From NCBI RefSeq assembly GCF_003473485.1, contig NC_053042.1:35244762-35308761 (forward strand): a DNA stretch of 64,000 nucleotides. Reading direction: 5' to 3'. Below the pieces are notes generated by a model. It searched no databases. It was given only the letters and a program-made list of their open reading frames with translations, and was not told the DNA's origin. Position numbers and translations under genes: made by a program. Origin of the DNA: Medicago truncatula. Lineage: Eukaryota > Streptophyta > Magnoliopsida > Fabales > Fabaceae. Below, piece by piece: positions 36,536 to 48,840 of the stretch. Within the stretch, counting starts at the first letter, position 1; each line of letters starts with the position of its first letter.

Positions 36536-39500
36536 CCCTCTTCGGTACCAAATATCTTGGTCCATAAAACCAAGATCATACTACACATGGATATAGCGGA
36601 ATAAGGAGGATCGACTACATTTGTGATTGACAAAACAGTCGACTTAAGGGCAAGTTTATTATGATATTAAACCAATTGAATAAATATGTGACCTTGTTGC
36701 CTTATGGCGGTCTATTGAAGAGCCTCTCGATCACTTCTTATATAAAGAGCATGATATACCCTAATTAAAGTATCTATTATTTTCTTCTATACTTCGTTAT
36801 TATATTATGTCTAGACTGACTTTGACATCAAAATATCTTTTACAGGTACTTCCTTGTTAAACGATCATCATTGGAGATCCTTGACTCTGACCATCCTTGA
36901 GGTTCGATTTATATTTTCAAACGAGAATAGCAAAAAAAAAATACAAAATCTTCTAATTTTTACTTAAAGTTAAAATGAGACATGAATATAAATTCTTTGT
37001 TGACTTTTTTATAGCGAATTTTCTTCGATCTTTCTTCAGTTTCAAGTGTCCCTCTATATTTGTATAGATTTAATCTTGAGCTGGCTAGGGGGGGATTCGG
37101 CAAATAACGAAACAAACAAATATTGATAGTTGTACGTAACTCAAATTTGATTGGTTGGAAGAAAAGTAAATGGACCTTTGTGTCTGCATTGCAATGAAAG
37201 AGGAAGAGAAAGTTGAGTTGTGTCCATAAAGAATGTCCTTGGTTTTATTATCACAGCCACAATTAACGTGGTATTGTCTATGCTTTGTTTGGTATTCTTT
37301 TTCTTTTTAGCTAACATATAACCCAACATGTATCATGTATCTGTGAGTTGTTTTTGTATTCGTGTGTTTGTGGTTTTCTTATGTGGTCCAAACTCCAAAT
37401 AATACCTAACTTGCTATAGCTTCCTCTTTGTTACATATCTCTTTATGATTTTTGGGTGGGGCGAGGGAAATGTGTCATGGATATGTTAAATATCTCTTTA
37501 TGATTTTGTCAAAATAAAATCTCTTTAAACTTTGTTATTAATCTATGTTAATATTTCTTTCAATTTTGATAATTTCATTGTAGGGTTAATATATATTTTT
37601 CTCAAGATTTAGAGTATGAACTTAGAAAGAAAAAATAAATGCAATTTTATTTTATCTCTTAGGAAATAATTATGCTTCTCCTCCCAAATGACTTAGGACC
37701 CTTGCTTTAATTTCTTCAAGACGACTGACCTGTTGTTTTTCATAAAATCAAACCCTTGCCACTGGTGTTTCATGTCGATAAAAAATGAATCAAATATGTT
37801 TCATATAAGTTGAAATATTGTACACACTTAAACTTAGTTTTTAAGATTATGATTTAATTGCTAAAAAAAGTAGATTATAATTTAAAGATGCCTATTTTTT
37901 TTTTTTTAAGAACTAAAGGGAGCCTTTAAAGATGTATATTAATACTATAATTTCCACTTAACATGTTCATCGTAAAAAATATCCACTTAGCATGTTATTA
38001 TAATTAAGATCTTTGAAGAAGAATTGAGTAAGAAACACCCTTGTTATTTTTGGGGAATAAAAAAACATATCCAATTGACGAGACCGTGATAATTGCGCCC
38101 TAATTCTTTTTTTAACAACAAAATTTATTAGATAATGAAAGAAGTATAAAGAGTATTTAATCCACAATTCGGGAATAATATAAGAGGTACTCGCCCCATA
38201 AAAGAAAAAAATTAAATCAAATATCAAGAAATAAGACAAAGTACATGATTCGAAAACCATTGGTAATGCAAACAAAAAAACTCCTAATTTTCTAACAATA
38301 AACCATCTCCAATTGCGCTCTATTTGAATCAAGCAAGAGTAGGAGGAATGATAGAGAAAGGAGAGAAAGTGTGATAGCAAGAGTTACCCTCCCATTTGAT
38401 ACTCTCATACAATGGAAGGAAAGATTTTTATTATTTTTTTGGTGGGTCTGATCACACCAACAATGTTTTTCTAAGAAATTTTCGTTTGTAACCAAAAAAA
38501 AAAAAAGCTCTTCTAAGAAACTCGAAAAGAAATAAGACTGACTATATAAAATTTGAATTTAAAAAACCTAACACTTACTAGGGTGTCAATGTGTCATACG
38601 TATCTTGAGTGGCAAGAATGTTAATAAGTATGCTTAGGGGGTTTGGCTTAAAAATCATGAACTTGTTTCAAATTCTCAAAATAATGCTCAAAGTCTGATT
38701 CTGATTATATTCGGGCTGCAGACTTGTTTGAACCTACCTAACATTTAATATTTTAAATTGAAAAAAAAATATCCTTTGGAAAAAATATTGAATACCCTTT
38801 TTCAATTATTCATTTCACGTCAAAATAAGTATATCACATTTGATTTGATTTTTTTAAAGAATCTTACTTTTTTATTTTAATCTTTCGGTTTCAGAGAAAA
38901 TGACCTAATAATCTGGAGTTCGATCATGATGTAAGGATAGCCTTACCAAAAATTGTTTCATTTGATAATCATGTTCTCCCGAACTATTCATCCTTGATGA
39001 AGCTGATTAACCACTTAAACCCAATTATTTAGTTAAAAAGAATACTACTTTGAATTTAAAATAGTATCTTTTTTTTAAAAAAAATTACCACACTTGTTAA
39101 GAAGTCTAATGAGGGAGTTTTGTTTTGAAAATGATGCATTCAACACATTGAAAATTTTAAAAAATAATTTTTTTTATATAAAATTTAGGGAAATGTTAAA
39201 GAGTGCCCTTGTGATATTGATTAAGAGAACAAAAATAGAAATATCATGTTAGAAAGTGATGAAAAGTGGTGAATTCAATTTTTTAAAAGTTAAAATTTTT
39301 TATTTCCAATGTAAAGTTACTATTTTTTGTTTCCTTAACAAATGTCTTAAGGGCACTTGTTAGCAAGACCTTAAAATTTATAATTTATTTCTATTTTTGA
39401 ATCCTTAACAAATGTCTTAAGAGAACTCGTTAGCAAAATTCTTAATTATGTATGTTCTTTATTCATTTATTAGTATTTATTGGATACGAAAATCGAACTT

Positions 39501-42083
39501 AAAACCATCCTTCCAACTTCACTCTCTAACTCTTTCACCTTAACCACTAAGTCAACTTTATAACTCCCTCTTCTAGTTTATAGATAATACTTCCTTAGTT
39601 TATGTGAAATAGACAAGTCTGTTTTGTTTAAATCATTTTTAAACACTAATCAAATTTAGCAACTTCTTTTAGGCCTCTTCATTTGTATTTTAATGTTTTG
39701 ATCTTCATCTTTATTCTCCTTCACTTTTTTATTACTTCCTTATACCAATCAAGCCATAGTGTCAGAAAAATAAAGCTTATGTTATCATTTTATTCTTCAT
39801 AATATATTAACAATTTAATTAAAAATGTTAGTAAAAGATTCATATGATTAGATGCCCATTAGATAAGAATACCAACATTATAATACCACACTTAATTAAT
39901 ACAAGTATTTTATTTTTAAGGGAAGGGTAATAACATATCTAAGATTCTATTAGCACTCAGTTCCTACCCATACCAGCAGCTACCCACATGGTTAAGGGCA
40001 TCCAATCAACAAGTCCTAAGTGGGACCCTCAACTACTCACATGTGTATCCGTTTTGTGTGATCCAACGCTCCAGGATTCGCTCTTCATATTCACTGTCAC
40101 AATCAAAGCCGTCGATTCGTGGTCCCTAGTATTTAGTACAATTGGCTGTGCTTGTTGCTCAAATGTTCCCTTTTCCTCTTACAACTTGCTTTTTCATGTA
40201 GTTAAAGTCACCGACAATCGTATCTGTACTTAGAAATCGTACTCCACGCGCTTCTTCAACCGTGTGCCATCACTCTCATATCTATTTAGTGGTGGTGAAA
40301 ATCTGTCAAAAGTACAAGCTTGATTAGATGTGTTTACCGACACAAGTGAATCTCATCACTCAAACTAACTTAAAATGCAATTTAACTCAACCTATCAAGT
40401 TGGGTTCAACTCCAACCAACCTACTTCAACCTAATGTGTTTGATTGCACTTGTGTCCTATAATATTAGATGACATTGATAGATTTAAATATGATCATTTT
40501 TTTAAATATAAAAATATGTGGAAGAAAAAATAGTTGAATGGATTTATGTATCACAATTAGATTAGTCAATTTCAGTGACATTTCTGTTTAATTGGTACAT
40601 AAATGGAGTCTGATTTAGATTATATGTTTGACATTTTGAATATGTGAACCATATAACATTTATATTGTACCTTTAAAAAAAAACATATATATTGTAAAAT
40701 ATTTTTAAAAAAAAGTATCACCCTAGCACAACATAAATCAAATTATTTTAGAAGTTAAAGATTTTTATGATTGTACAAATTAATGTTTAAATTATAATAT
40801 GTATTTTTTGTTTGACTTGATTTGAATTGTGGATAAACTTTTAAGTATTTATCAAAATTAAGTGTCGGAAATTTTTTTTTTTTTAATGTTCAAGCACCAC
40901 AGTGTATTCATTTAACTTTATTTTTTTAAATTTAATAGATTTTCTCTTTTGCATGACTAACGAACCCAGCTCAACTCAATGATGAACGAGTTGGCTTGAT
41001 TCAATATTAGTGTTAAAAATATAGGTTAGACATTTAACTCAAACTAAAGACAATTGATTATTTACTATAAATTTAGTCGAATTCAATATAACCAACCCAC
41101 AAACACCTTGGGTTGATAGTTCAATGACAACCCGTGAATAAAATAAACAAATATTACAACTATATGTAAGTTGATTTTCTTTTAAAAGAAATATCGGTCA
41201 ATTGATGGATACAAAAGCAAAAGTCATATATGTATTCGCAGAAGTATTACCAAAATATTCTTACTTAAATATTCATATTCGCAAATATGTGGATACCTCA
41301 AAGTTTGTTAAATAATCCTATAAAAGATATTGAACTAGAGAAGCACTAAGCACACTGTTTTCTTTTTTACACTCACTCTAACATGTATTCTCTTATTAAA
41401 TGAAACTAATATAGATGTCAATTTTTTCATGAGAATTATTTCTAAAATGTATGACTCACATTAATTTCATACACTAAAAAATCAATATTAATTAAAATAG
41501 CGTCAAACAAACTATTTCTATCACTCATTATCTTATATGAGATGAACAATACTTATGTGACATTATAGTATCAATGTCATCAGAGATGTTCCTATGAAAT
41601 AGGAGGTTCGACTCTCTTTTTAAAATAAAGTGAAAGAGAGGTGAAATTTATCTAATGGTGTTGTTTGTCATCCCTCCGTTGTGGGATAAGGAAAAATGAA
41701 TGGTTTATGCAAAAAAGAAATGATTTTTGTGATTCTTTTAATGAAATGATATTAAGTGATTATACAAATTGAAAGTGGTTTGATAACATCAGATTTATGT
41801 CCAGAAAGGAGAATTAGAGTTTAGAAAAAACTCAAACATGTTCGAAGAAAGAAAAAGAAGTAATTTTTTTTTTTATTTAATAAGTGGGGTATGGGTATTA
41901 GACTTAATTTTCTTTTAAGGCTTATAGAATTTGGAGGCCCGACTTGATTGAGCTGCTTGTGCACCTTCAAAGTCGGACATGAATGTCATGTGATATTGAT
42001 CAACCAGATGTAACAAGTGAATTTACGAGATAGATGATATATATGAGAAGGAAGGCAGATAACAAATATCTTTGAATATCCAT
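36536..42083. other. AT-rich intergenic region without genes
   Basis: No ORF has a recognisable domain. A 30-bp unit (AAATGTCTTAAGGGCACTTG and variant) repeats near 39341 and 39408. The 39960-40280 segment is clearly GC-richer than its surroundings but has no identifiable content. 38000-38400 contains only chance ORFs. Confidence 0.35.
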
Positions 42084-42232
42084 TGTCTCTGTCCTGTCAA
42101 CACCCTATTGGTCCGTGACTAAGCGCGTGTCACAAACGAAGGTGGAATCATATTTCATTATTGTGTTCCAATTCATGCACCACAAGGGAATAAGCCACCT
42201 AGATATTGTCCCACACTAATTTTGCTATAAAA
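42084..42232 (+). promoter_or_regulatory. Auxin-response element and TATA box of the plus-strand Aux/IAA gene
   Basis: The canonical ARF-binding AuxRE TGTCTC is at 42084-42089 and TATAAAA at 42226-42232. The ATG is at 42330, leaving a leader of about 70 bases. Aux/IAA genes of this clade are known primary auxin-response genes, so an AuxRE at this distance is meaningful. Single short motifs can occur by chance. Confidence 0.5.
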
Positions 42233-42329
42233 TTCATGAGCTACCATCTACTCTTACATCAACCGCATCTTATTCTTCCATCCATCTCATTTATCTATCA
42301 ATTCTCAATTTACACATTCACACCAACAA

Positions 42330-43327
42330 ATGGAAAATTCTTTGGGGAACCATCAAACAGAAATGAATCTTAAGGCTACAGAATTAAGGTTGGGATTACC
42401 AGGTAGTGATGAAGTGGAAAAACTTCCATGCAATTTTTCTGTTCTTAGAAACAACAAGAGATCTTCTCCAGAAGAAGCAAGTGATGTAGATTCCATTAGC
42501 AAGAGCAAATTGAATAGTTCTAATGGTTCTTCTCATACCACAAATGATGACCAAGATAATGCTCCACCTTCAAAGTAAGCAAAATCAAAACATTTATTTT
42601 GTTTTCTTCAATTTCTTTAGAAAAAAATATTAGAAAAAGTTGATTAACAACAAAAAATTAAATAGAAAAAACATTTAATTTTTTTTTAGAGATGCTATAG
42701 AAATTTGTTCGCAATAGAGATCAAACTCCTTCAGCGTCCTAACTCATACTACTGATGTACCTGAAAAAAAGAATATGTATATGATATGGATATGAATGTT
42801 GATTAAAGTTATGTATTATTATTATGCAGGGCACAAGTAGTTGGATGGCCACCAATAAGATCTTATAGGAAGAATAGTTTGCAACAAAAGAAGGGTGAAG
42901 AGGTTGGGATGTACTTGAAAGTGAGTATGGCTGGTGCACCTTATTTAAGGAAGATAGATCTCAAAGTTTACAAGAGTTACTCAGAACTTCTCAAGGTTTT
43001 GGAAAATATGTTCAAGTGTACAATTGGTGAATATTCAGAAAGAGAAGGTTACAATGGATCTGAATTTGTTCCAACTTATGAAGACAAAGATGGTGATTGG
43101 ATGCTTGTTGGAGATGTTCCTTGGGAGTAAGTTTTCTTCTCCTCTATTATGTCTCTCTCTTTTCTTTTCTTTTTTAATTCATATTATTTAAAATAAACAT
43201 TTAATTAATTAATATTGTTATCTTATGGAGTTGTTTTGTTTATATTAATTGCAGAATGTTCATGTCTTCTTGCAAGAGGTTAAGAATTATGAAAGGATCA
43301 GAAGCAAAGGGATTGGGTTGTTTTTGA
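42330..43327 (+). CDS. IAA: Aux/IAA auxin-response repressor, IAA1-4 clade (3 exons, 204 aa)
   Basis: Exons 42330-42574, 42830-43126 and 43255-43327; phases agree and the CDS is 615 nt. Domain I is the EAR motif TELRLGLPG. Domain II, the degron bound by TIR1/AFB with auxin, is [13 protein letters not shown]. The PB1 part (III/IV) shows [16 protein letters not shown], then [22 protein letters not shown]. The C terminus [20 protein letters not shown], short and ending in Gly-Cys, is typical of the IAA1/2/3/4 group. It is a nuclear repressor of ARF activators and is itself auxin-induced. The exon split after PPSK and after PWE matches the other Aux/IAA gene here. Start: the first ATG after the TATA box; a second in-frame ATG lies 11 codons on. 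The exact paralogue is not assigned. Confidence 0.94.
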
Positions 43328-45058
43328 ACCAAGAAACAAAGGAAATAACAGTGAAGCCATTCAAGAGAGTTTCCTCTAATTGTCCTCTCAAAATCAGAGG
43401 CATACTTAGCTGATTAAAAAAGATAGAGACACGTAGAAACTTCTTTTTTTTTTTTTTCTTTTTTTTTTTCACAGCCAATTGCCTCTGATTATGCTTCTTT
43501 AAGTATAATAATTCTCTTCTAAATCATCAAAGCCAGGATGGAAAGAGAGAATATGAGAAGCAAATGCTATTTTAAATGTACAGAGGATATATACATACAT
43601 AATACTTCATTTTGTCTTTTATATATTTGTTCACGTATATATAAGTCTAAATAAATAATGTATACAAGAGAATCACCAAGAAGGTGGAACTTTATTCTCT
43701 TTTTTCTGTAATATGGTTTGGTCTTGATTTGAAATTGAACTGTGTTTCTTTTTGCTTGATTTCAAGTGTTGTATTAAGGCAAATTTTATTTGACGAGTAT
43801 TTAGCAACGAACTTTGATGCTAAACTTTCTATTATAATGACAAATTAATGTTAGTAGTTAGTGGTTACTGGTTACAAATTATAACTCCTCCCTCAAACCA
43901 CCTTATCACCCTAAACGTTGATGCTAACTATTTCATTGTCAGAATGATCTTTGAATATACGCTAAAACTATTAGAAGCTACTATTAGTAATTTCAACCAA
44001 AGAATAGTAAATTATGGGATCCAAATTTGGGATTTCCTTAGATTCAATTTTCAAAAAGTTTGTCAATTTTTTTTTCAAATAGTTGGTCCAGATAATACAA
44101 TTCTGGTGGAAATTACTAATAGAATTTAGAAGCTCTATATTATTCAACTGCAATTAATGCCTTGTCCAAAAATATACTATTAGACACTCTATATTATTCA
44201 ACTGATTATGAATTATGGCATAAGACTAGTTCTATTATGTCAATGAAAAAGTATTAACATAAATCAAGAGTTAATAAAAGTAATATCTTCACTATAAATC
44301 AAACTTGCATCCTAGTCTCTATGTAGATCAAACCTTTGGTTAATTAGAAAGAAAGAAAGAAAAAAAAGAAGCTTTCTCAACACTATATGGTGTTTCAATA
44401 GTAATGTTGACATCAAATTATTGCTCAAGAGAGATCATGGAGTTCAAAACCGACACAGTTGTGGTGGGACAGACTCCATAACTGTGACAGTGCAAGATTA
44501 ACTGGACATAATGAACTATCTACAACAGCTGGTTGACATGGTTACGTTTCAAACTTATCAATCTAATAGTAGACCAAGATACATGAATCCTTATAACAGA
44601 AACTTGCTCTAATTACTTACGCTTTGTTCTTTAGGAATCTGCTATTTTCGCCATTTTCATGATGTAGACACTTGATTAAGATCTATCATATATATCAATA
44701 CAGCAGGTTAACGTATATGGCGTGTGTGCAATTCTAAATTTAGTTATTGTTTTGCCAAATTTTCACTAATTCTTCTCATAAATCTTCTCCAGAAAAATTA
44801 CAATGAACAGGTAGGATCATTCTTGGTACGCATTTCCACATTAAAATGTTAATATCTGTTACATAGCCAAAAATCTAATTCTAAACAATGGTAACCAGGC
44901 TGATAAAATAGACTAGACTACTAACACAAATATATCACCAGAGACTATAAACAATGTCCCTATTTGTAGAACCAAAATTTAAGGGCAAAATGCAAACTGC
45001 ACAAAGAAGTTTCCAGGTTGAAATGGAACATTACATTGGGCAAGGTTTGGCATAGCGT
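43328..45058. other. 3' flanks of two convergent genes
   Basis: Holds the 3' ends of the plus-strand Aux/IAA and the minus-strand OSB gene. A T-rich run (43443-43470) is present. No coding domain is recognised. Confidence 0.4.
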
Positions 45059-48000
45059 TTAGAAAGACAACATTTCATCTGCGCTCACCATATCTACAGG
45101 CATCCTACCATTTTGACCGGTATAAGACCCCATCCTCATGTCTAATATTTCCAGTTGGGATTTGACCCATGGTGGAGTGGATCTACCATCAATCCACAGA
45201 GCTTCTCCAGTATCTTTGTGCTTAAAATCAGGAGCTTTGGGGTTCCTCTGCAAAGTTACCAGAAATGTTTGTGAAGACACGGTGCATGAGAAATTCATAA
45301 CAATTACTCATAAAATGAAATGGAGGAAATTTGTAAACAAAATCTTATTCATTCATCAGTGGTTGTCAACTTAGTTAAACATGGTTATTAAAACATGCAG
45401 ATAGTTCTCCATGTTAATCCAAATAAAGAAAGTCAAGGTAACAATAATATTATTGGATTGATATGAAGTAATCAAGAAGATGTCTTTTGATTAAATCATT
45501 GAATTGTTATTTATATATATTGATCAGGATCTATAAAAATAAACCACTGGCCAAATATTGGAATTATTGTTTCCTTCACTGGTTCTCATTGGCCAAGGCC
45601 AATGTACCAAACCACAGTTAAATGATTGACAATCATGCAAAGAACGAAATATAAAAAACCTTGTTCTGAAAAGGTTTTAATTTTTTGTATAGACAAAATT
45701 TTCTCATAAATGCAAAAGGGGTACACGGTATGCTGCCAATAGGGTTGACTCTTTGTCAAGTTTTTAAAAAAGAAAAACTTAAAGAAAGAGATATTAAAAC
45801 AATATTGGAACAATTAGAAGTTTTTAAAATAAAAACTTGTACAAATTGAAATTACCTTCCACGTCTCAACTATTTCACAATTCTCTCATTTAACTTCTTC
45901 ATGAACAACTATAAGTACATAAAAATTTCTCCAAACATGAAGAACTATAAAGTTGTTTTATCTGAACAAGGGCTTTGGGGTTCAATTCCAGAAACTAATC
46001 TTCTATGGATAAGTTATTTATAAGTACCGACATAGATTCCGTCCTAAACTTCAGCTCATAAAATATGAAATGGAGGAAACAATAATATTGGATAAGTATG
46101 AAGTAATCGAGATGTCTTTTTGTTCAAATAATTGATTTGTTATTTATGGGTTCATAAAAATAAATAGCTGACTCAATATCATGTCAAAAAAAAATAAAAT
46201 TAGTTGACTCAATATAATGCAAGCAGCAAGATATTGGAATCATTCCTTTCACCGTTGTCGGTTGATACGTGCTTTGCTGCAAGTGCAGACACCTAATTCT
46301 TAATGGAAAAGGTGCCAAGGTACTACAATTAAATTATTGAAAACTATGCCAACGTAAAAACCTTGTTCAGAAAAGGAATTTTTATTTTTTGGATAGAAAA
46401 AGTTCTCATTAATGCAGAAGGAGTAGTATGTGGCATGCCAACAGGGTTGACATCTGTTTGATAATTCTCAAAAAACACTTGCAGAAAAAGAGATAATAAA
46501 ATAATCTTGGAATAATTATAAGTTTTTTAAATAAAAACTTATACGAAATTGAAATTAGCTTCAGCATCTTAACTATTTCACAATTCTATCATTTAACTTC
46601 ATGAACAACTACAAGTTCATAAGAATTTCTGCAAACATAAAGAACTAAAAATCTGCTTATCTGAACAGAGGCTTTAGGGCTCAACTCCAGAAACTAATCC
46701 TTTATGGATAAGTTATTTAAAGTACCGACATAAACCTTGTACTGTGGCGCAAGTCCTAAGCCTAGAAATGGGGCAACCTACCCTTTTCCTAATCCTAAAC
46801 TTCAGTGCATGAAACATTAAATGGAGGAAATCATTGAAAGGCTAGTAGAAATAGTGTGGTTGAGGTTGATGTCATAGAAGTTTGAGAGAGAATTAACTCC
46901 AAATACAATGGGATGTTAACAATAATCAATCAACATGCATGCAATATAAAACTTGCAAGTTGAAACAAACACTTGAAGACACAGAAAAGAAAAAGACGAC
47001 ATTATAGATGAATATGCAACTTTTCTTATTTCACATGATTAGTTAACATTACCTTGTTCCTCCTATTGTCCCACCACTCCCCTGGGTTGGCAAAGAAAGC
47101 TTGCCATAATTCCACCACAGAACCAGTCATACCATTTGTAGCATAACTCGCCTTCTTGCCTGAAACAATAACAGAAAAAGGCTCAAAGTTATATGGTAAA
47201 AAGCAAAACCCAGATAAAGCAGATAACTACATACTACAATCCACTGGTAAATTCTGTTCAACTTTTACAGGAAGCAAAATTGATTCTAGAATTGATTTTG
47301 ACGTTATTTGGATGCTCTTGGGATGGGAATAGGCCAGGCTGCCCGTCAGGGGCCTATGACCCGGCCTACTTAAAGTTCGGCTCGGCCTAGCTCGGTTATT
47401 AAATAGGTTATGCTCAAGCTTTTTAAAAAGCTCATTATTTTAAATAGGCCAGGCTAATGCTTATCATGCTCTCAAGTATAATTGATATTGCCTCCAGAAT
47501 TGGTAATTTGAAGATACAATTTCGAGTTTCTTCCTCTGAAATTGATTTTCAGCCTCAAATTTATTGTTCAACTCGCTTTACATAATGTCGCTGCAGAACC
47601 AAAAGTACACTTAATATATAACTTACCATTGTCATCAGACGTAATGAAATCAAAATCTTGATCATGTGACCGCACCGGCGAGTCACTCCTATCAATGAAA
47701 TTCAGCTGCTGAGCAACCACCTGAACAAAAATCACAGCACATTGACATTAAATCTGGCATCAACAGAATCAAAATCAAAACAAAATTTCATAATCAAAAC
47801 AAACACAGCAGTTACAAAAAAACAACCTTATAGTAAGTTTGTTGTTTGCCATCAACAGAATCAACAGTATCAGTAACAAGCCGACCAGAAACATGAATCT
47901 GATGACCTTTCTGAACATGTTGAGAAGCAACATGTGCAAGTTCATCCCAGAATGTCAAATGAATCCACGACATTTGCGAAGCATTTTTCTTGACGGAGAG

Positions 48001-48312
48001 ACGAGTCCAAGCAACAACTTTCCCGGAAGGAAGATGTTTGATTTCGATAGGGTTTGCGACGAAGCCGATTAAATTGACGGAGTTGCTGAGGTCCTTGTTC
48101 CATGAAATTTCCGGGGGTTTAGGGTATGATGCTGCTCCATTATTGGTGATGGAATTGGAGCACTTCAAGTTGAAATTTCTGTGGATTGGTTTGGAAGAGA
48201 GTGTTGTGGAAAATGGGAGTTTGAATTTGGGGATGAAATTAGGGTTTTGAGGGAATGTGGTGAGGTTTCTGAAGCGAGTTGATGAAAGTGAAACTGTTTG
48301 CTCTAACGCCAT
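45059..48312 (-). CDS. OSB1: Organellar single-stranded DNA-binding protein, OSB family (4 exons, 291 aa)
   Basis: Minus-strand exons 48312-47827, 47720-47627, 47159-47053 and 45247-45059; phases agree and the CDS is 876 nt. Residues 1 to about 60 are rich in Ser/Thr/Arg/Asn with few acids, a mitochondrial or plastid transit peptide. An SSB-type OB fold follows (about 75-165: NSVNLIGFVANPIEIKHLPS, KVVAWTRLSVKK, WIHLTFWDELAHVA, GHQIHVSGRL). Near the C terminus is one plant-specific PDF motif (LWQAFFANPGEWWDNRRNK plus NPKAPDFKHKDTGEALW). OSB proteins bind ssDNA in organelles, and Arabidopsis OSB1 restrains mitochondrial DNA recombination. One PDF motif and this length suit OSB1 best, but the paralogue is inferred. 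I chose the ATG at 48312 because it starts a good transit peptide. An in-frame ATG at 48426 would add 38 residues encoded partly by a MITE. The 1.8-kb intron 3 is a tandem duplication. Confidence 0.9.
45309..46807. repeat. Tandem duplication of about 750 bp inside OSB intron 3
   Basis: Units 45309-46056 and 46057-46807 align over most of their length with substitutions and small indels. For instance, GATATTGGAAT.ATT, TTGTTC.GAAAAGG, GGGTTGAC, TATGGATAAGTTATTTA and AAGTACCGACATA occur in both, in order. A third partial start (CATGAAACATTAAATGGAGG) follows at 46808, fixing the period. Divergence suggests an old event. Confidence 0.8.
47319..47465. mobile_element. Short insertion (147 bp) rich in AGGCCAGGCT, in OSB intron 2
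   Basis: Flanked by the direct repeat ATGCTCT (47312-47318 and 47466-47472). The insert is GC-richer than the intron. Both ends carry ATAGGCCAGGCT (47329 and about 47446). It interrupts a GATTCTAGAATTGATTTT-type MITE sequence. The family is unknown; the 7-bp repeat could be a target duplication. Confidence 0.45.
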
Positions 48313-48386
48313 TTCTGTCTGCTGCTGCCGTTTCACTCGATGATAAGGGGGGAATTGGCGGTCAATTTCCAGTTTTATTTTGGCGA

Positions 48387-48512
48387 GACAGTTGCTTTTT
48401 TGACAGACAAAATGTCCTAGAAACATAAGTTAACTGCCGCTGATTTTCTATTTATAATCAACGGTAGTTAACTACCGTTGGATGTATTTTAGTAGTTGGA
48501 AAAGCAATTCTC
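48387..48512. mobile_element. 126-bp MITE, miniature relative of the PMD-carrying MULE
   Basis: Flanked by the exact 9-bp direct repeat TTTTGGCGA (48378-48386 and 48513-48521). The ends GACAGTTGCTTTT and, reverse-complemented, GAGAATTGCTTTT match the end GAAAATTGCTTTT of the 57609-60329 element. Both share AGTTAACTGCCGCTG and the palindrome around CGGTAGTTAACTACCG (here 48459-48480). It lies 75-200 bases upstream of the OSB ATG, so in the 5' leader or proximal promoter. Confidence 0.85.
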
Positions 48513-48840
48513 TTTTGGCGAAACAAAAATAAAATTGGGCTTTGGTCTATTTATTTATATTGGGAGGAATATCCCCACCATGGCCAACATGACTTAAAAA
48601 TTGCTCTTTAAACACCTTGAAATTGCCGAAAATGCTTCCATCGGGTCCTAATTCCCGATCGACTAAGATCGGGAGATAAAATCTGATCAGTCCCGAATTG
48701 CATTTGCTACCAGATTGGGAGTTACGCCTTGAACATGGATCGGGAGTTAGAACATGATTCGTTCCCTAAATATTAAAATTCAAAAGCAATTCAACATTAC
48801 GGAAATTGAGAACACGATATAAAATTACATTAAATATCTA

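Noticed and set aside
37967-38380. 137-codon minus-strand ORF
   Set aside because: Low-complexity, Phe/Ser-rich reading of AT-rich DNA with no domain.
47839-48250. Plus-strand ORFs of 77 and 86 codons
   Set aside because: Antisense shadows of OSB exon 1.
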